From Lachnospiraceae bacterium KH1T2 (GTDB lineage: Bacteria > Bacillota > Clostridia > Lachnospirales > Lachnospiraceae): 64,000 nt of DNA. Both the position numbers and the translations under genes were made by a program. Positions within the stretch are counted from its first letter, which is position 1. Every line of letters begins with the position of its first letter. Location: contig FOSY01000017.1 in NCBI GenBank assembly GCA_900114405.1, positions 1-64,000 on the forward strand, in the 5' to 3' direction. Below are positions 28,196-36,471 of the stretch, in pieces. The notes beneath the pieces were generated by a model that was given only the letters and a program-made list of their open reading frames with translations, was not told where the DNA came from and did no database searches.

Positions 28196-30101
28196 GACAA
28201 TTAAAGATATTATACATTTGAGGCGTGCTGGATATAACACAAGAGTTACACAATCAATACAACAATATGGCACTGGGGCAATGGTTGATTTTCCGGATCA
28301 AACTTTAATGACTGCAGCACCGTGGTTTTGGAAAAATAATGTAACTAAGATTTACGATACAAGACTTCAAAAGGCATTGGGAGTTAATTATTTCGGAATG
28401 CCGGGAACAAATGCAGACAATAGTGCTACAAGTGAAGGCGTTTCGTATGTAACTTTTCCAGAATATTATTTTTGTCCTGTATGCAGACGTTTAAAAAGAC
28501 GTTCTGAATGGTTAGAAGAACATAAAAAATATGCGCCTGAAAGCATTAAAGACCAGGATCCGTATATGATAAAATCTCCAAAATGTTATAAGGATAGGTG
28601 TGCTTTAGTTGCATCCGGAATTATTACAGTTTGCGAAAATGGACATATTAGTGATTTTCCTTGGGATGAGTGGGTACATTATAAAAATATTAATAAGGCT
28701 GTTAGAAATGAGAAGTGTGGAAAATCGGATCTTATTTTTACAACCGGAAATGCATCTAAAGAAGGAACTGCAGGACTCAAGGTTGTTTGCAGAACGTGTA
28801 AAGCTACAGCAACACTCCAAGAGGCTTTTCAGCCTGGTATTTTTAAGCAATTGGTTGAAGAAAGGGGATTAGAAGATTTTTATTGCAAGGGTTATCATCC
28901 ATGGAAGGGGACAAGGCAAACATGTGGATGTTATCCTGAGACCAAGCAACGTGGTGATTCGAATGTTTATTTTTCATGTACGGTTTCATCTATTGTATTG
29001 CCAACAAATGTTGAAGCAGATGAAAATAAGGTGTCAGAGTCTGTTAATTATAAACATATAAAGCTAATTCTTGATGATTGTGATAGTGAAGAGGAAAGAA
29101 GCGAAGTTATAAATAAAAAAATTGAAAAATGGTCAGGCAAGATAGCTGAAGAAACAAATATTAGCAAATCAAAGGTTTTAAAGGTGCTAAATAAGCTGTT
29201 GTGCGAAAATGAGGAGACTAACAATAAATATAATCTAGATAATTTAGAATATAAATATGAAGAGTTTAATGCGCTTTGTGGAAAAAATAATATTAAAGGC
29301 TCAAAAGATTTTTTAATCGAAGAAATGGATATTAAGAAATATAATATTCCAGGAGTTTCCCAGGTTGTGCTTGTAAAAAAATTAAAGGAGATTCAAGTTC
29401 TTGTAGGATATTCTCGTCTGCAACCGACATCTGTTTTTGACATGGACGATCCGCATTTTGTGTCAATTAAGCAGCAGGATGATGATTGGTATCCAGGGTT
29501 TGAAATAAGAGGAGAGGGTATTTTTATTCAATTTGATATTGAACAGTTACAAAAATGGGCGGATAAGTCTTTTGTAATAAAACGTAAAGAGATTTTACTT
29601 AATAATTATGAAAAATCTACTATGAATGGAAGGATACACGAGTGTCTTGATAGTTCATATATATTACTACATACGCTTTCGCATCTGCTGATTAAACAGT
29701 TAAGTTATGAATGTGGATATAATATAGCATCTTTAAGAGAGAGGATATATTATATGCCAGAAAAAGACTTAGATACAAAGATGGCGGGGATTTTAATTTA
29801 TACGGCGAGTGGAGATTCAGAAGGAACTCTTGGAGGATTGGTAAGACAAGGACGTGAGGACTGCTTTCCTAGAATATTTAGAGAAGCGATTGAACATGCA
29901 CAGCTTTGTTCAAATGATCCTATATGTATAACTAGCAAAGGACAAGGTAGAGAGTCATTAAACCTTGCGGCATGTCATGCTTGCGAATTGATACCAGAAA
30001 CGAGTTGTGAAGTATTTAATATTTTGCTTGATAGAGGAATGGTGATAGGAACTTTCGAAGAACCATATGGAGGATTTTATAACGAGTGGATTAATGGATA
30101 A
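28188..30101 (+). CDS. drmB: DrmB (DUF1998) DISARM protein
   Basis: This 637-residue protein has N-terminal RAGYNTRVTQSIQQYGTGAMVDFP, a CPVCRRL and further Cys-containing segments, and the C-terminal DUF1998 block: HTLSHLLIKQLSYECGY (about 494-510), a GTLGGLVRQG turn and AACHACELIPETSCE (about 590-605). DrmB forms the complex with DrmA that senses unmethylated DNA ends in DISARM. No drmC (PLD) gene follows; the next gene is an acetyltransferase after 170 bases. The PLD protein of the upstream operon might fill that place. Confidence 0.9.
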   Translation: MSKTIKDIIHLRRAGYNTRVTQSIQQYGTGAMVDFPDQTLMTAAPWFWKNNVTKIYDTRLQKALGVNYFGMPGTNADNSATSEGVSYVTFPEYYFCPVCRRLKRRSEWLEEHKKYAPESIKDQDPYMIKSPKCYKDRCALVASGIITVCENGHISDFPWDEWVHYKNINKAVRNEKCGKSDLIFTTGNASKEGTAGLKVVCRTCKATATLQEAFQPGIFKQLVEERGLEDFYCKGYHPWKGTRQTCGCYPETKQRGDSNVYFSCTVSSIVLPTNVEADENKVSESVNYKHIKLILDDCDSEEERSEVINKKIEKWSGKIAEETNISKSKVLKVLNKLLCENEETNNKYNLDNLEYKYEEFNALCGKNNIKGSKDFLIEEMDIKKYNIPGVSQVVLVKKLKEIQVLVGYSRLQPTSVFDMDDPHFVSIKQQDDDWYPGFEIRGEGIFIQFDIEQLQKWADKSFVIKRKEILLNNYEKSTMNGRIHECLDSSYILLHTLSHLLIKQLSYECGYNIASLRERIYYMPEKDLDTKMAGILIYTASGDSEGTLGGLVRQGREDCFPRIFREAIEHAQLCSNDPICITSKGQGRESLNLAACHACELIPETSCEVFNILLDRGMVIGTFEEPYGGFYNEWING

Positions 30102-30272
30102 TTTTTGTTGCTTTGAAAATAGGTTCTTCATAGATAAAAAACTGCAACAGGGAAAAGATAAGAAATAGAGAAAATGGTAGATTGATATTTCAGTCAAAAA
30201 CCAGCTTTCCTGCATTCGAAGACTGTTGTATTTTTTATCATATAGTGCATTTTAGGGGAGAAGAAACGACAA

Positions 30273-31178
30273 GTGTATGAGAGATTTAATTTATATGCGA
30301 AAGTGTTAAGGGATCTATATTTAGTAAAAGATGGATTTTTAGAAGCAAATGAGTCAAGTCCTATAATAGAGAACATGATAAAAGTAAATGCTATGAGGCT
30401 GATCGATATTCGGGACGGATTTGATGTTGATATTCTTAAGTCTGAAAAGATGTTGAAATATGAGGCTTCGATAAATCCGCAAGAATCGGATAGGAATATT
30501 AGGAGAGGAATAAAAATGGAGTTATCTGAGAGAAAACAAAAAATCATAGTTAGCATGTTTGCAAAAAATTTTATTAATGCAGATAGTAATGGCAGAAAGA
30601 AAATATACGATGAATTTGTTGATACGTTTTTAGTGGATATAAGGGAAGTTGATCAATCGGTTAGGGATGCTTTTACAGAAGCAGGGGCATCAGGTGAAAT
30701 CGTTGATGAATGGCAGCGATATGAAAATAATAGAAAAGAAAAGTACAAGGGTTTTGAATGTGAAATCACTGAGATTCAGCCTGGAGAAGAATTAGAAACG
30801 GCAAGACTGTTATATGATGAATTGGATGCGTTGATTCATTTAGAAGAATATGGGGATCCTGGTACGATCAGTGATTTTATGAAGACAGGCTATTCGTTTG
30901 TAGCTAAAAAAGATGGAACTATTGTTGGAGTTATGTTGGCTCAAAAAATCATGGATTATGGTTCATACTACATATACATAAATGATTTTGCGGTTAAGGC
31001 TTCAGCACAAGGCAGGGGAATTGGAAGAAAAATGATGGATCATTTAGTGAAATTGGCTTCAAAAGAGAGGATTTTCACCATAAAACTTGCGACGCAAAGA
31101 CGATTTAAGGCATATGATGTGTATCATCACTTGGGATTTAGGGATCAGGATGAAGAAACCGTATATTTGACTAGATGA
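30273..31178 (+). CDS. GNAT N-acetyltransferase with unknown N-terminal domain
   Basis: In this 301-residue protein, residues 160-301 form a GNAT domain: YINDFAVKASAQGRGIGRKMMDHLVKLA carries the acetyl-CoA loop (Q/RxxGxG/A type), followed by the YDVYHHLGF strand-helix. The N-terminal 150 residues have no family I recognise and include an acidic, helical stretch. The start is GTG 30273 after AGGGGAGAAG. It follows the drm operon by 170 bases and may be a cargo gene. Substrate unknown. Confidence 0.7.
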   Translation: MYERFNLYAKVLRDLYLVKDGFLEANESSPIIENMIKVNAMRLIDIRDGFDVDILKSEKMLKYEASINPQESDRNIRRGIKMELSERKQKIIVSMFAKNFINADSNGRKKIYDEFVDTFLVDIREVDQSVRDAFTEAGASGEIVDEWQRYENNRKEKYKGFECEITEIQPGEELETARLLYDELDALIHLEEYGDPGTISDFMKTGYSFVAKKDGTIVGVMLAQKIMDYGSYYIYINDFAVKASAQGRGIGRKMMDHLVKLASKERIFTIKLATQRRFKAYDVYHHLGFRDQDEETVYLTR

Positions 31179-31191
31179 AGTCGAGGGAAAT

Positions 31192-31650
31192 ATGCGAAGG
31201 AATATGTGGGTTAGAGTTGCTTTTATGTCTATGCCAGTCCTTGTACTACTTGTTTTTGGGGGCTGCGTTTTACAGAATAATGATTCTATGGTCAGTGTAT
31301 CAACGGAATCAGCGGATTGTAGTGTTGTAAGTAGTGAATACTCTTCTGAATCTGCAGATGTTGAGGCTAGTTCAACCGATGTGGCTTCAAATAAGTCTTA
31401 TGATAAAACGGATACATTGTATGAAACAATAAGGAGTGGCAGGAGAACGCATTCTGAGGATGACGATCTGACTGAGAGTAAAGGTTATGGGACCAATAGT
31501 GATCAGGAAGAATGGTCATCGGATAAAGCTGATTCTTTAATGAATGATCCTGATGACTACGATACTCCTGAGGATTATGCAGACGATGCTTGGGGAGACG
31601 ATTTTGATGATTGGGATGAAGCATACGAATATTGGGAAGATAACTATTGA
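31192..31650 (+). CDS. Small acidic predicted lipoprotein
   Basis: This 152-residue protein has an Arg-rich N-terminus, a hydrophobic core (VAFMSMPVLVLLVFGGC) and a Cys that could be lipidated, though the residues before it (FGG) are a weak lipobox. The rest is Ser- then Asp/Glu-rich, ending with aromatic-acidic repeats (DDWDEAYEYWEDNY), so probably disordered on the cell surface. It starts 13 bases after the GNAT gene and may share its transcript. No family recognised. Confidence 0.55.
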   Translation: MRRNMWVRVAFMSMPVLVLLVFGGCVLQNNDSMVSVSTESADCSVVSSEYSSESADVEASSTDVASNKSYDKTDTLYETIRSGRRTHSEDDDLTESKGYGTNSDQEEWSSDKADSLMNDPDDYDTPEDYADDAWGDDFDDWDEAYEYWEDNY

Positions 31651-31707
31651 AGCATATACAAAGTATAGATTTTAATACTAAACAATGACTTGGAGGAATT
31701 ATTGCTA

Positions 31708-32691
31708 ATGACAACACAACAACGATTGATAGATAAGGCAAAGGAAGCGTTTGTTATGGCTATAGAAATTTATAACAAACCATCTATCAATTATAGGCTC
31801 GAAGGTTTTAGCTTTTTCATTTGTAATGCATGGGAATTGATGCTCAAGGCTCATATGATCAATAAATTTGGTGAACAGTCGATTTATTATTCTAATAAAC
31901 CGAACAGGACGCTAAGTCTTGAAAATTGTGTACAGAAAATTTTTACCAACGAAAAATCTCCGCTTAGAAAGAATCTCGAAAAGGTAATAGAGCTTCGTAA
32001 TACAAGTACTCATTTTATCACGGAAGAATACGAGGCAGTTTATATTCCCTTACTACAAGCATGCGTTTTCAATTTTGTTGATAAAATGACAGAATTTCAT
32101 AACGTGGATATGACGAAAATTATTCCGGAGAATTTTATTACATTATCAGTAAGATTAAAATCCTTAAATGAGACCGAAATTCGTGGAAAATATACAGAGC
32201 AAGTTGCAGAGAAGATTATTTCAATTAATAACACTATTGAACCTATGATTGAAGAAAATAATAGTACTTTTGCAATCAGAGTAGAGCATTATCACTATGC
32301 AACGAAGAAAAAAGAAGAGGCTACGGAATTCTATCACATTGACAAGGATGCCACTGAAGGTGTAAGAATCATTAAAGAACTGAAGGATCCGAATGATACA
32401 CATAAGTATTCAATGAAGGCTTGTTTGAAGGAATTAAATAAGCGAATAGCTCGTGATGGTATTCAACTTCTTTACAATGGTGAAACGGTGGAATTGAATC
32501 AATATCATTTTAAGCTATTTAATTCGTATTTCAAAATTAAAGAGAATGAGAAATTTTGTTATGTTTATCAAATTTCTGCACAGCCGCAGTACAGTTATTC
32601 GCAGCAGGCAATTGATTTTATATATGATGAAATAAAAAAAGCACCAAGCACATTGCTTGATGACTTAAAGAAAAGATGTTCAAAAAAATAG
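31708..32691 (+). CDS. DUF3644 domain protein
   Basis: This protein of about 327 residues begins TTQQRLIDKAKEAFVMAIEIYNKP and continues YRLEGFSFFICNAWELMLKAHMI, the hallmark of DUF3644, often found in restriction or defence neighbourhoods and predicted to be HEPN-like helical. The RNTSTHF motif (about 105-111) resembles the RxxxxH active site of HEPN ribonucleases, so an RNA-cutting abortive response is a reasonable inference. I placed the start at ATG 31708 because GGAGGA (31693-31698) fits it better than TTG 31690. Its last bases overlap the terminator of a minus-strand small RNA. Confidence 0.7.
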   Translation: MTTQQRLIDKAKEAFVMAIEIYNKPSINYRLEGFSFFICNAWELMLKAHMINKFGEQSIYYSNKPNRTLSLENCVQKIFTNEKSPLRKNLEKVIELRNTSTHFITEEYEAVYIPLLQACVFNFVDKMTEFHNVDMTKIIPENFITLSVRLKSLNETEIRGKYTEQVAEKIISINNTIEPMIEENNSTFAIRVEHYHYATKKKEEATEFYHIDKDATEGVRIIKELKDPNDTHKYSMKACLKELNKRIARDGIQLLYNGETVELNQYHFKLFNSYFKIKENEKFCYVYQISAQPQYSYSQQAIDFIYDEIKKAPSTLLDDLKKRCSKK

Positions 32692-32775
32692 TCAACCCCA
32701 GGAGCAAAGGAATTCTGAGCACCTACGTGCCTACTCCCATTCGGGAACCCAGCTTTTATCCGTCACAAGTTGACT
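32682..32775 (-). ncRNA. Candidate small RNA (about 90 nt) on the minus strand
   Basis: A minus-strand promoter (TTGACA 32804-32809, 16-bp spacer, TATACT 32782-32787) would start transcription near 32775, exactly at AGTCAAC. The transcript ends with GTTGACT followed by A and seven T (32682-32688), so its two ends form a closing 7-bp stem plus a terminator tail. Inside are CCC-GAAT-GGG and GCAC-GTAG-GTGC hairpins. It has no convincing reading frame. The exact fit of promoter, closed fold and T-run supports a real RNA gene. I do not recognise the family. Confidence 0.55.
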
Positions 32776-32781
32776 AAGTTA

Positions 32782-32809
32782 AGTATAACATAGATTATAT
32801 ATTTGTCAA
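32782..32809 (-). promoter_or_regulatory. Near-consensus promoter of the candidate small RNA
   Basis: TTGACA and TATACT on the minus strand with 16-bp spacing. It points left, away from the small minus-strand genes at 32.9-34.2 kb, and has no protein gene directly downstream. Confidence 0.6.
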
Positions 32810-32848
32810 ATATAGCGAACAATTGTTTTGCGTGATAAATAGTTTGTG

Positions 32849-32870
32849 CCGATAAGAAAATCGGTTTTTT
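32849..32870 (+). terminator. Rho-independent terminator (+ strand)
   Basis: CCGAT (32849-32853) pairs with ATCGG (32860-32864), followed by six T. It can stop + strand transcripts from the DUF3644 side before they run into the convergent genes at 32.9-34.2 kb. Confidence 0.6.
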
Positions 32871-32886
32871 AAATTCTAATATTTGC

Positions 32887-33168
32887 TTAGTCAAACCCCA
32901 GCTTCCACTGTGAAGTACCTGTAAAGTAGTAGAGCCGCACGAATTTCTTATATCCAAGGACATCTATCTTGCATTCATATATATTGGTGCCGCGCGAGAC
33001 GTATAGACAGTCTTTGGTCGTGTAGGCTCCGTCTACTTCATTAAGTTTATATCCTTTTATTGTGAATCGCTGATAGGCTCCGTCTTCATCGAGAATCTGA
33101 AATCTCAGAGGAATGATGGAACCGTCAGATTTGTGTTCACATATTACATCTACTTTGTTTATAACCAT
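32887..33168 (-). CDS. Small conserved hypothetical protein
   Basis: This 93-residue protein begins MVINKVDVICEHKSDGSIIPLRFQI and is mostly beta in character, with many alternating hydrophobic residues. Proteins of this look are common beside S24 regulators and repair polymerases in Lachnospiraceae mobile elements, but their function is unknown to me. ATG 33168 is preferred over the ATG at 33186 because AGGTG lies at the right distance before it. Confidence 0.6.
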   Translation of the reverse strand: MVINKVDVICEHKSDGSIIPLRFQILDEDGAYQRFTIKGYKLNEVDGAYTTKDCLYVSRGTNIYECKIDVLGYKKFVRLYYFTGTSQWKLGFD

Positions 33169-33220
33169 AGTAACACCTGAATTCATTCATAAAGATATTT
33201 GGAAATCTTGTGACGGACCG

Positions 33221-33424
33221 TCACTCAGCGGCAACGTCATATAAAATTTCCATCGAAACTTCAAAATATTTGCTGAGTCTGATCGCAACATCGAGTCTCG
33301 GATCCTGCTTTCCGGTTTCGTAGCGGGAAAGAGAGTCCTTACTGATGAAGATAGCATCTGCTACTTCTTTTTGTGTGAGCCCCTTACTCACACGCACTTC
33401 ACGAAGATGATTTATGACAGACAA
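33221..33424 (-). CDS. XRE-family HTH regulator (67 aa)
   Basis: A complete single helix-turn-helix domain: INHLREVRVSKGLTQKEVADAIFISKDSLSRYETGKQDP, then a short C-terminal helix. It starts at TTG 33424, with GGGGAGG at a good distance. It lies just downstream of the S24 repressor and would be a Cro- or antitoxin-like DNA-binding protein. Its target is unknown. Confidence 0.8.
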   Translation of the reverse strand: MSVINHLREVRVSKGLTQKEVADAIFISKDSLSRYETGKQDPRLDVAIRLSKYFEVSMEILYDVAAE

Positions 33425-33464
33425 AACATTAACCTCCCCGATTGAAATGAATTGAATATCTGAT

Positions 33465-34214
33465 TTAGCTTAGTACGCGCCCGAAGGTTCTGAAGGTATC
33501 TCCTTCTCTTACCGGTCTTGGTGCGTATTCTTTATTTAAGGAAATGAGCTGAGCCTGGTGGTCATCATAGTGCAGCTGTTTACAGAAGCATTCACCGTTG
33601 AGCTCAAAGATGCCAATCTGCCCTTCTTCCAACGTCTCCTGATGATGTACCCATACGATCTGACCATTGATATATCTTGGCTGCATACTGTTACCGGTGA
33701 TCCGTACACCAAAGTCTGCATCTGCGGGAACATTATATTCTTTGCGGTCTACTTCTTCATAAGTGTCATTCTCCAGGAAGTTTCCGAGACCGGCGGATAC
33801 ACGGTTTTCATATATACGAATGAAAGAGGTCTTTTTATCGGCAAAATCGATTATCTGAGAGGAAGCATTGAGCGGTTCATACGCAACAGGAGCTTCTTTC
33901 AGGTATTTACCATTGTTGTAGCCTTCCAAAAGTGAGATGTACTCCATTACTTTCTTACGACCGTCTTCGTTAAGATTTTTCATCGGATTATAAGTATTCT
34001 CACCGAAGTACGCTTCAATCACATCAGGAACCTTCAGGATCTTACATATATTTAAGAAGACAGTGACACTGGGTTCACATACGTTCTTTTCCCAGGTGGA
34101 TATTGAGCGGTATCCAATCTCGACACCGTTCTTTTTTAATTCTTCAGCGAGTTGAAGCTGTTTAAATCCCGCTTTTTTTCGGTATGTGGCAAGGAGCTCT
34201 CCTACATCTTTCAT
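33465..34214 (-). CDS. S24/LexA-like repressor with N-terminal XRE domain
   Basis: This 249-residue protein has an HTH in residues 4-60 (LATYRKKAGFKQLQLAEELKKNG) and a C-terminal S24 peptidase fold with nucleophile Ser in GNSMQPRYINGQ and the catalytic Lys in ECFCKQL. It resembles phage CI / ICE ImmR-type regulators that cleave themselves upon DNA damage. It is divergent from the + strand genes that begin at 34.4 kb and has TTCTA-type palindromes in its own promoter, so it probably represses both directions. Confidence 0.88.
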   Translation of the reverse strand: MKDVGELLATYRKKAGFKQLQLAEELKKNGVEIGYRSISTWEKNVCEPSVTVFLNICKILKVPDVIEAYFGENTYNPMKNLNEDGRKKVMEYISLLEGYNNGKYLKEAPVAYEPLNASSQIIDFADKKTSFIRIYENRVSAGLGNFLENDTYEEVDRKEYNVPADADFGVRITGNSMQPRYINGQIVWVHHQETLEEGQIGIFELNGECFCKQLHYDDHQAQLISLNKEYAPRPVREGDTFRTFGRVLS

Positions 34215-34226
34215 TGTTGACCTCTT

Positions 34227-34344
34227 TTCTAAACAGGTATGATTTTTCTACATATAGAATACCATTTAAATTATAAAAATACAAACTATTTAGAAAAAGT
34301 AGACACAAGTGACTGTTGAAACCTAAGTAAATTAGATTTATTAT
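34227..34344. promoter_or_regulatory. Divergent promoters with TTCTA/TAGAA operators
   Basis: Minus promoter for the S24 repressor: TTGTAT (34279-34284), 17 bp, TATTCT (34256-34261). Plus promoter: TTGAAA (34316-34321), 17 bp, TATTAT (34339-34344). TTCTA-CATA-TAGAA (34246-34259) overlaps the minus -10. Further TTCTA/TAGAA words lie at 34227-34231 and 34291-34295, the latter between the two -35 boxes. This is the expected layout for a repressor that controls itself and the opposite operon. Confidence 0.6.
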
Positions 34345-34412
34345 TAATTCATGATTGTTCGGGTGATAATACATCGCTGACATGAAATAAAATGAGAAGG
34401 AGGATATTGCGT

Positions 34413-34527
34413 ATGGAAGGAACTATATCAGAAATGAAGGAGTGGACTGGTCGCTGATGTGTCTCAGTTGATCGGTCCCCTTCCGGTGATCGCAGGTGTG
34501 TGGCTGCGGTTTTGTTACAGTTTTTAG
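34413..34527 (+). pseudogene. Short frameshifted reading frame behind the S24-controlled promoter
   Basis: ATG 34413 follows GAAGGAGG, but the frame stops after 14 codons (TGA 34455-34457). Skipping one base near 34451 continues it for 24 codons with a hydrophobic segment (LIGPLPVIAGVWLRF) to TAG 34525-34527. It may be a broken small membrane protein or a frameshifting peptide. The remaining gap to 34655 shows nothing else I can name. Confidence 0.35.
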
Positions 34528-34655
34528 ATCAGCAATCGGAGCGTCCTTCGCTACCTCGCTTCGATAATCAAACTTGAGAAGGTTCTCCCTTATCCCAATC
34601 AAGTACAGTTCGAGTTTATTTGGATTTGTACATCGGGAAGGTGGGGATCGAGTAA

Positions 34656-34865
34656 ATGACGATTGAAAACGGGAAAGTAGATTTTTACTGTCAGAGATGC
34701 AGGAAGTCGCTGCATCTGACGTATGGGCTTACCGGAAAAATGGATTCACCGGTAATGCCGAACATTACAATGAAATGTCCGCATTGCACAAGGGCATTGG
34801 AGTTTAAGGATATTAAAGAACGACATCTGCTGGGATGCAGAAAAAGCAATAAGTATTACATATAG
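34656..34865 (+). CDS. Small zinc-ribbon-like protein
   Basis: This 69-residue protein has two Cys pairs, CQRC (residues 13-16) and CPHC (43-46), spaced as in a zinc ribbon, and a basic C-terminus. Function unknown; such proteins in mobile elements often bind nucleic acid. It is behind GGAAGGTGG and in the direction of the S24-controlled promoter. Confidence 0.6.
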   Translation: MTIENGKVDFYCQRCRKSLHLTYGLTGKMDSPVMPNITMKCPHCTRALEFKDIKERHLLGCRKSNKYYI

Positions 34866-34942
34866 AGATAGAAAATTAAATTAAGGCATCATGATACTGG
34901 AGACTCCGGAGAGGATATTTTTGCCGGGTACATAGCCATCCT

Positions 34943-35005
34943 AAAGACGCATGAAAAGATAAACCAGTTTTTCTGGGGATTCTTTTTGTGCGTCTTTTTC
35001 TTTTT
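34943..35005 (+). terminator. Long hairpin terminator
   Basis: AAAGACGCA (34943-34951) pairs with TGCGTCTTT (34989-34997). An inner stem closes on CCAG-T5-CTGG, and a T-rich tail follows. The 274-base gap 34866-35139 otherwise holds only a weak GGAGACTCC hairpin near 34900. Confidence 0.7.
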
Positions 35006-35139
35006 GCTGGAGATCTTATAGAAATCATTTGAATATACAAAAGAATGAAAACTTTGTGAATTGTGCAGTCAAAATGCAACATAATGCTCGTCTCAAAAGT
35101 TTTATATATAGAAGGGTATTTACAATGGGGTAAAGATGG

Positions 35140-35475
35140 ATGATTGATGAGACTACAGTTGGTGGGAGAATCAAGCGTCTGAGAAAAAATGCCAGGCTGT
35201 CGCAGGATGAGCTTGCAGAAAAACTTCATATAGAAAATCGGGCAAGCATTTCCTCATATGAAACTAACAGAAGACTTGTATCTGGTGCTTTGGCAGTTGA
35301 GATTGCAAATGTTTTGGGGAGCAGTACGGATTATATTCTAAATGGGACAGGGTCTGAGGATTCTTTTATCGAGGAAGTTAATGAGCTTATAAGCGGCGTT
35401 AAATCAGATAAAGTTAAGAAAATGATTCTCCAGCAGCTAAGGGCTGCAGTTGAATTGGATAATGAATTGTTTTAA
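35140..35475 (+). CDS. XRE-family regulator
   Basis: This 111-residue protein has an HTH at residues 6-60 (GGRIKRLRKNARLSQDELAEKLHIENRASISSYETN) and a C-terminal helical region (EEVNELISGVKSDKVKKM) probably for dimerisation. It has its own strong terminator immediately after the stop, so it is a separate transcript. Target unknown; its location before the sigma-like gene suggests control of element functions. Confidence 0.82.
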   Translation: MIDETTVGGRIKRLRKNARLSQDELAEKLHIENRASISSYETNRRLVSGALAVEIANVLGSSTDYILNGTGSEDSFIEEVNELISGVKSDKVKKMILQQLRAAVELDNELF

Positions 35476-35499
35476 AACGTGTCGGAGCGACACGTTTTT
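35474..35499 (+). terminator. Strong rho-independent terminator
   Basis: AAAACGTGTCG (35474-35484), GAG loop, CGACACGTTTT (35488-35498). A perfect 11-bp stem ending in a T-run and overlapping the stop codon of the XRE gene. Confidence 0.9.
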
Positions 35500-35621
35500 G
35501 ACGAATTTCGTGTCATTTGTGATACAGAATTTCATAATGGGATGTTTTAAGATAATTGTGTCGGACAGATAAAAAGCTTGCGCGCAGCTTTGGCATCATC
35601 AAATGCGAAGGAGGGCAAAGG

Positions 35622-36230
35622 GTGAAAGCTGAAGCATATTATCCGTATGTAAAGCATTTACGAGAGTATTCTCAATCGGAACCTGAACTCAAGGCGAAAT
35701 TTATTCTTGGGAATTTCAGGAGATTTCCAAAGATGATCGAAGGTTATGAATCTGATTGGAAGGTTGTTGTCACGGCAGAGAAAAGATACAACACTCTGCA
35801 CGATATGGGAAATCTAGGAATAAGGATCCAGACGAGCGGGACCGGTAATCCTACTATGAATAAGGCGATTTTTGAAACGGAGTTGGACAGTGCAGCAACT
35901 AACAGAGATCTGTTTTCGGTAGTGAAGGGGACTGATGATCCGGAGCAGCATATCAGGGAGAAGATGGTGATCGCAGATATGAAAGATGATTACAGCATCA
36001 TGAAAAATGCGATCTACAGATTGGAAGAGATGGATGCAGAATTGCTCCTCCACTATATCCGGATGGAGAAAACAATACAGGAAATTGCAGATGAGCTTCA
36101 GATGAATTATTCATCTGCCAAGAAGAAACTGCAGAGACTAAGGAAAGAAGTAATCATAGACGCTGCTGAAAATATCAGATGCAGGTGCGAAAGAAATAAT
36201 TGGAGGTTATCTGAAGATGAGAGCATATAA
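35622..36230 (+). CDS. Sigma-70 region 4-like regulator
   Basis: This protein of about 202 residues has a C-terminal helix-turn-helix (about 140-185; MEKTIQEIADELQMNYSSAKKKLQRLRKE) like sigma region 4. The N-terminal part shows no region 2, so it is more likely a phage/ICE-type activator than a full sigma factor. GTG 35622 is chosen because AAGGAGGG (35608-35615) sits 6 bases upstream. It overlaps the DUF6462 gene by 14 bases. Confidence 0.6.
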   Translation: MKAEAYYPYVKHLREYSQSEPELKAKFILGNFRRFPKMIEGYESDWKVVVTAEKRYNTLHDMGNLGIRIQTSGTGNPTMNKAIFETELDSAATNRDLFSVVKGTDDPEQHIREKMVIADMKDDYSIMKNAIYRLEEMDAELLLHYIRMEKTIQEIADELQMNYSSAKKKLQRLRKEVIIDAAENIRCRCERNNWRLSEDESI

Positions 36231-36420
36231 CGGTGAGAGTATTGAAAAGCGCATGGTAAGATACGGTGAAGGAGCCCAGCTTTACAGCATGGGACTGACG
36301 ATGTTCCAGAGACTCGCAAAAGAGGCAAATGCAATTTACAGATTTGAGGGGATGCCTCCGCTGGTAAAGTGTCAGGTGTTTGAGGAGTATCTGGAGAAGT
36401 ATAGGAGGAGAGAGAAATAA
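36217..36420 (+). CDS. DUF6462-type small DNA-binding protein (excisionase-like)
   Basis: This 67-residue protein, MRAYNGESIEKRMVRYGEGAQLYSMGLTMFQRL..., resembles DUF6462, a MerR/excisionase-like winged helix fold encoded near integrases in Lachnospiraceae ICEs. In relatives an integrase follows; here none does, and a terminator and a surface-protein gene come next. The assignment rests on sequence appearance. Confidence 0.6.
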   Translation: MRAYNGESIEKRMVRYGEGAQLYSMGLTMFQRLAKEANAIYRFEGMPPLVKCQVFEEYLEKYRRREK

Positions 36421-36438
36421 AAATATAGGGTGTATGAT

Positions 36439-36471
36439 AATCCACTGGTCTTCGGGCTGGTGGATTTTTTT
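36439..36471 (+). terminator. Terminator with TTCG tetraloop
   Basis: A 12-bp stem (36439-36450 with 36455-36466, three G:T pairs) closes on TTCG and is followed by seven T. It ends the regulator/DUF6462 transcript. Confidence 0.9.
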
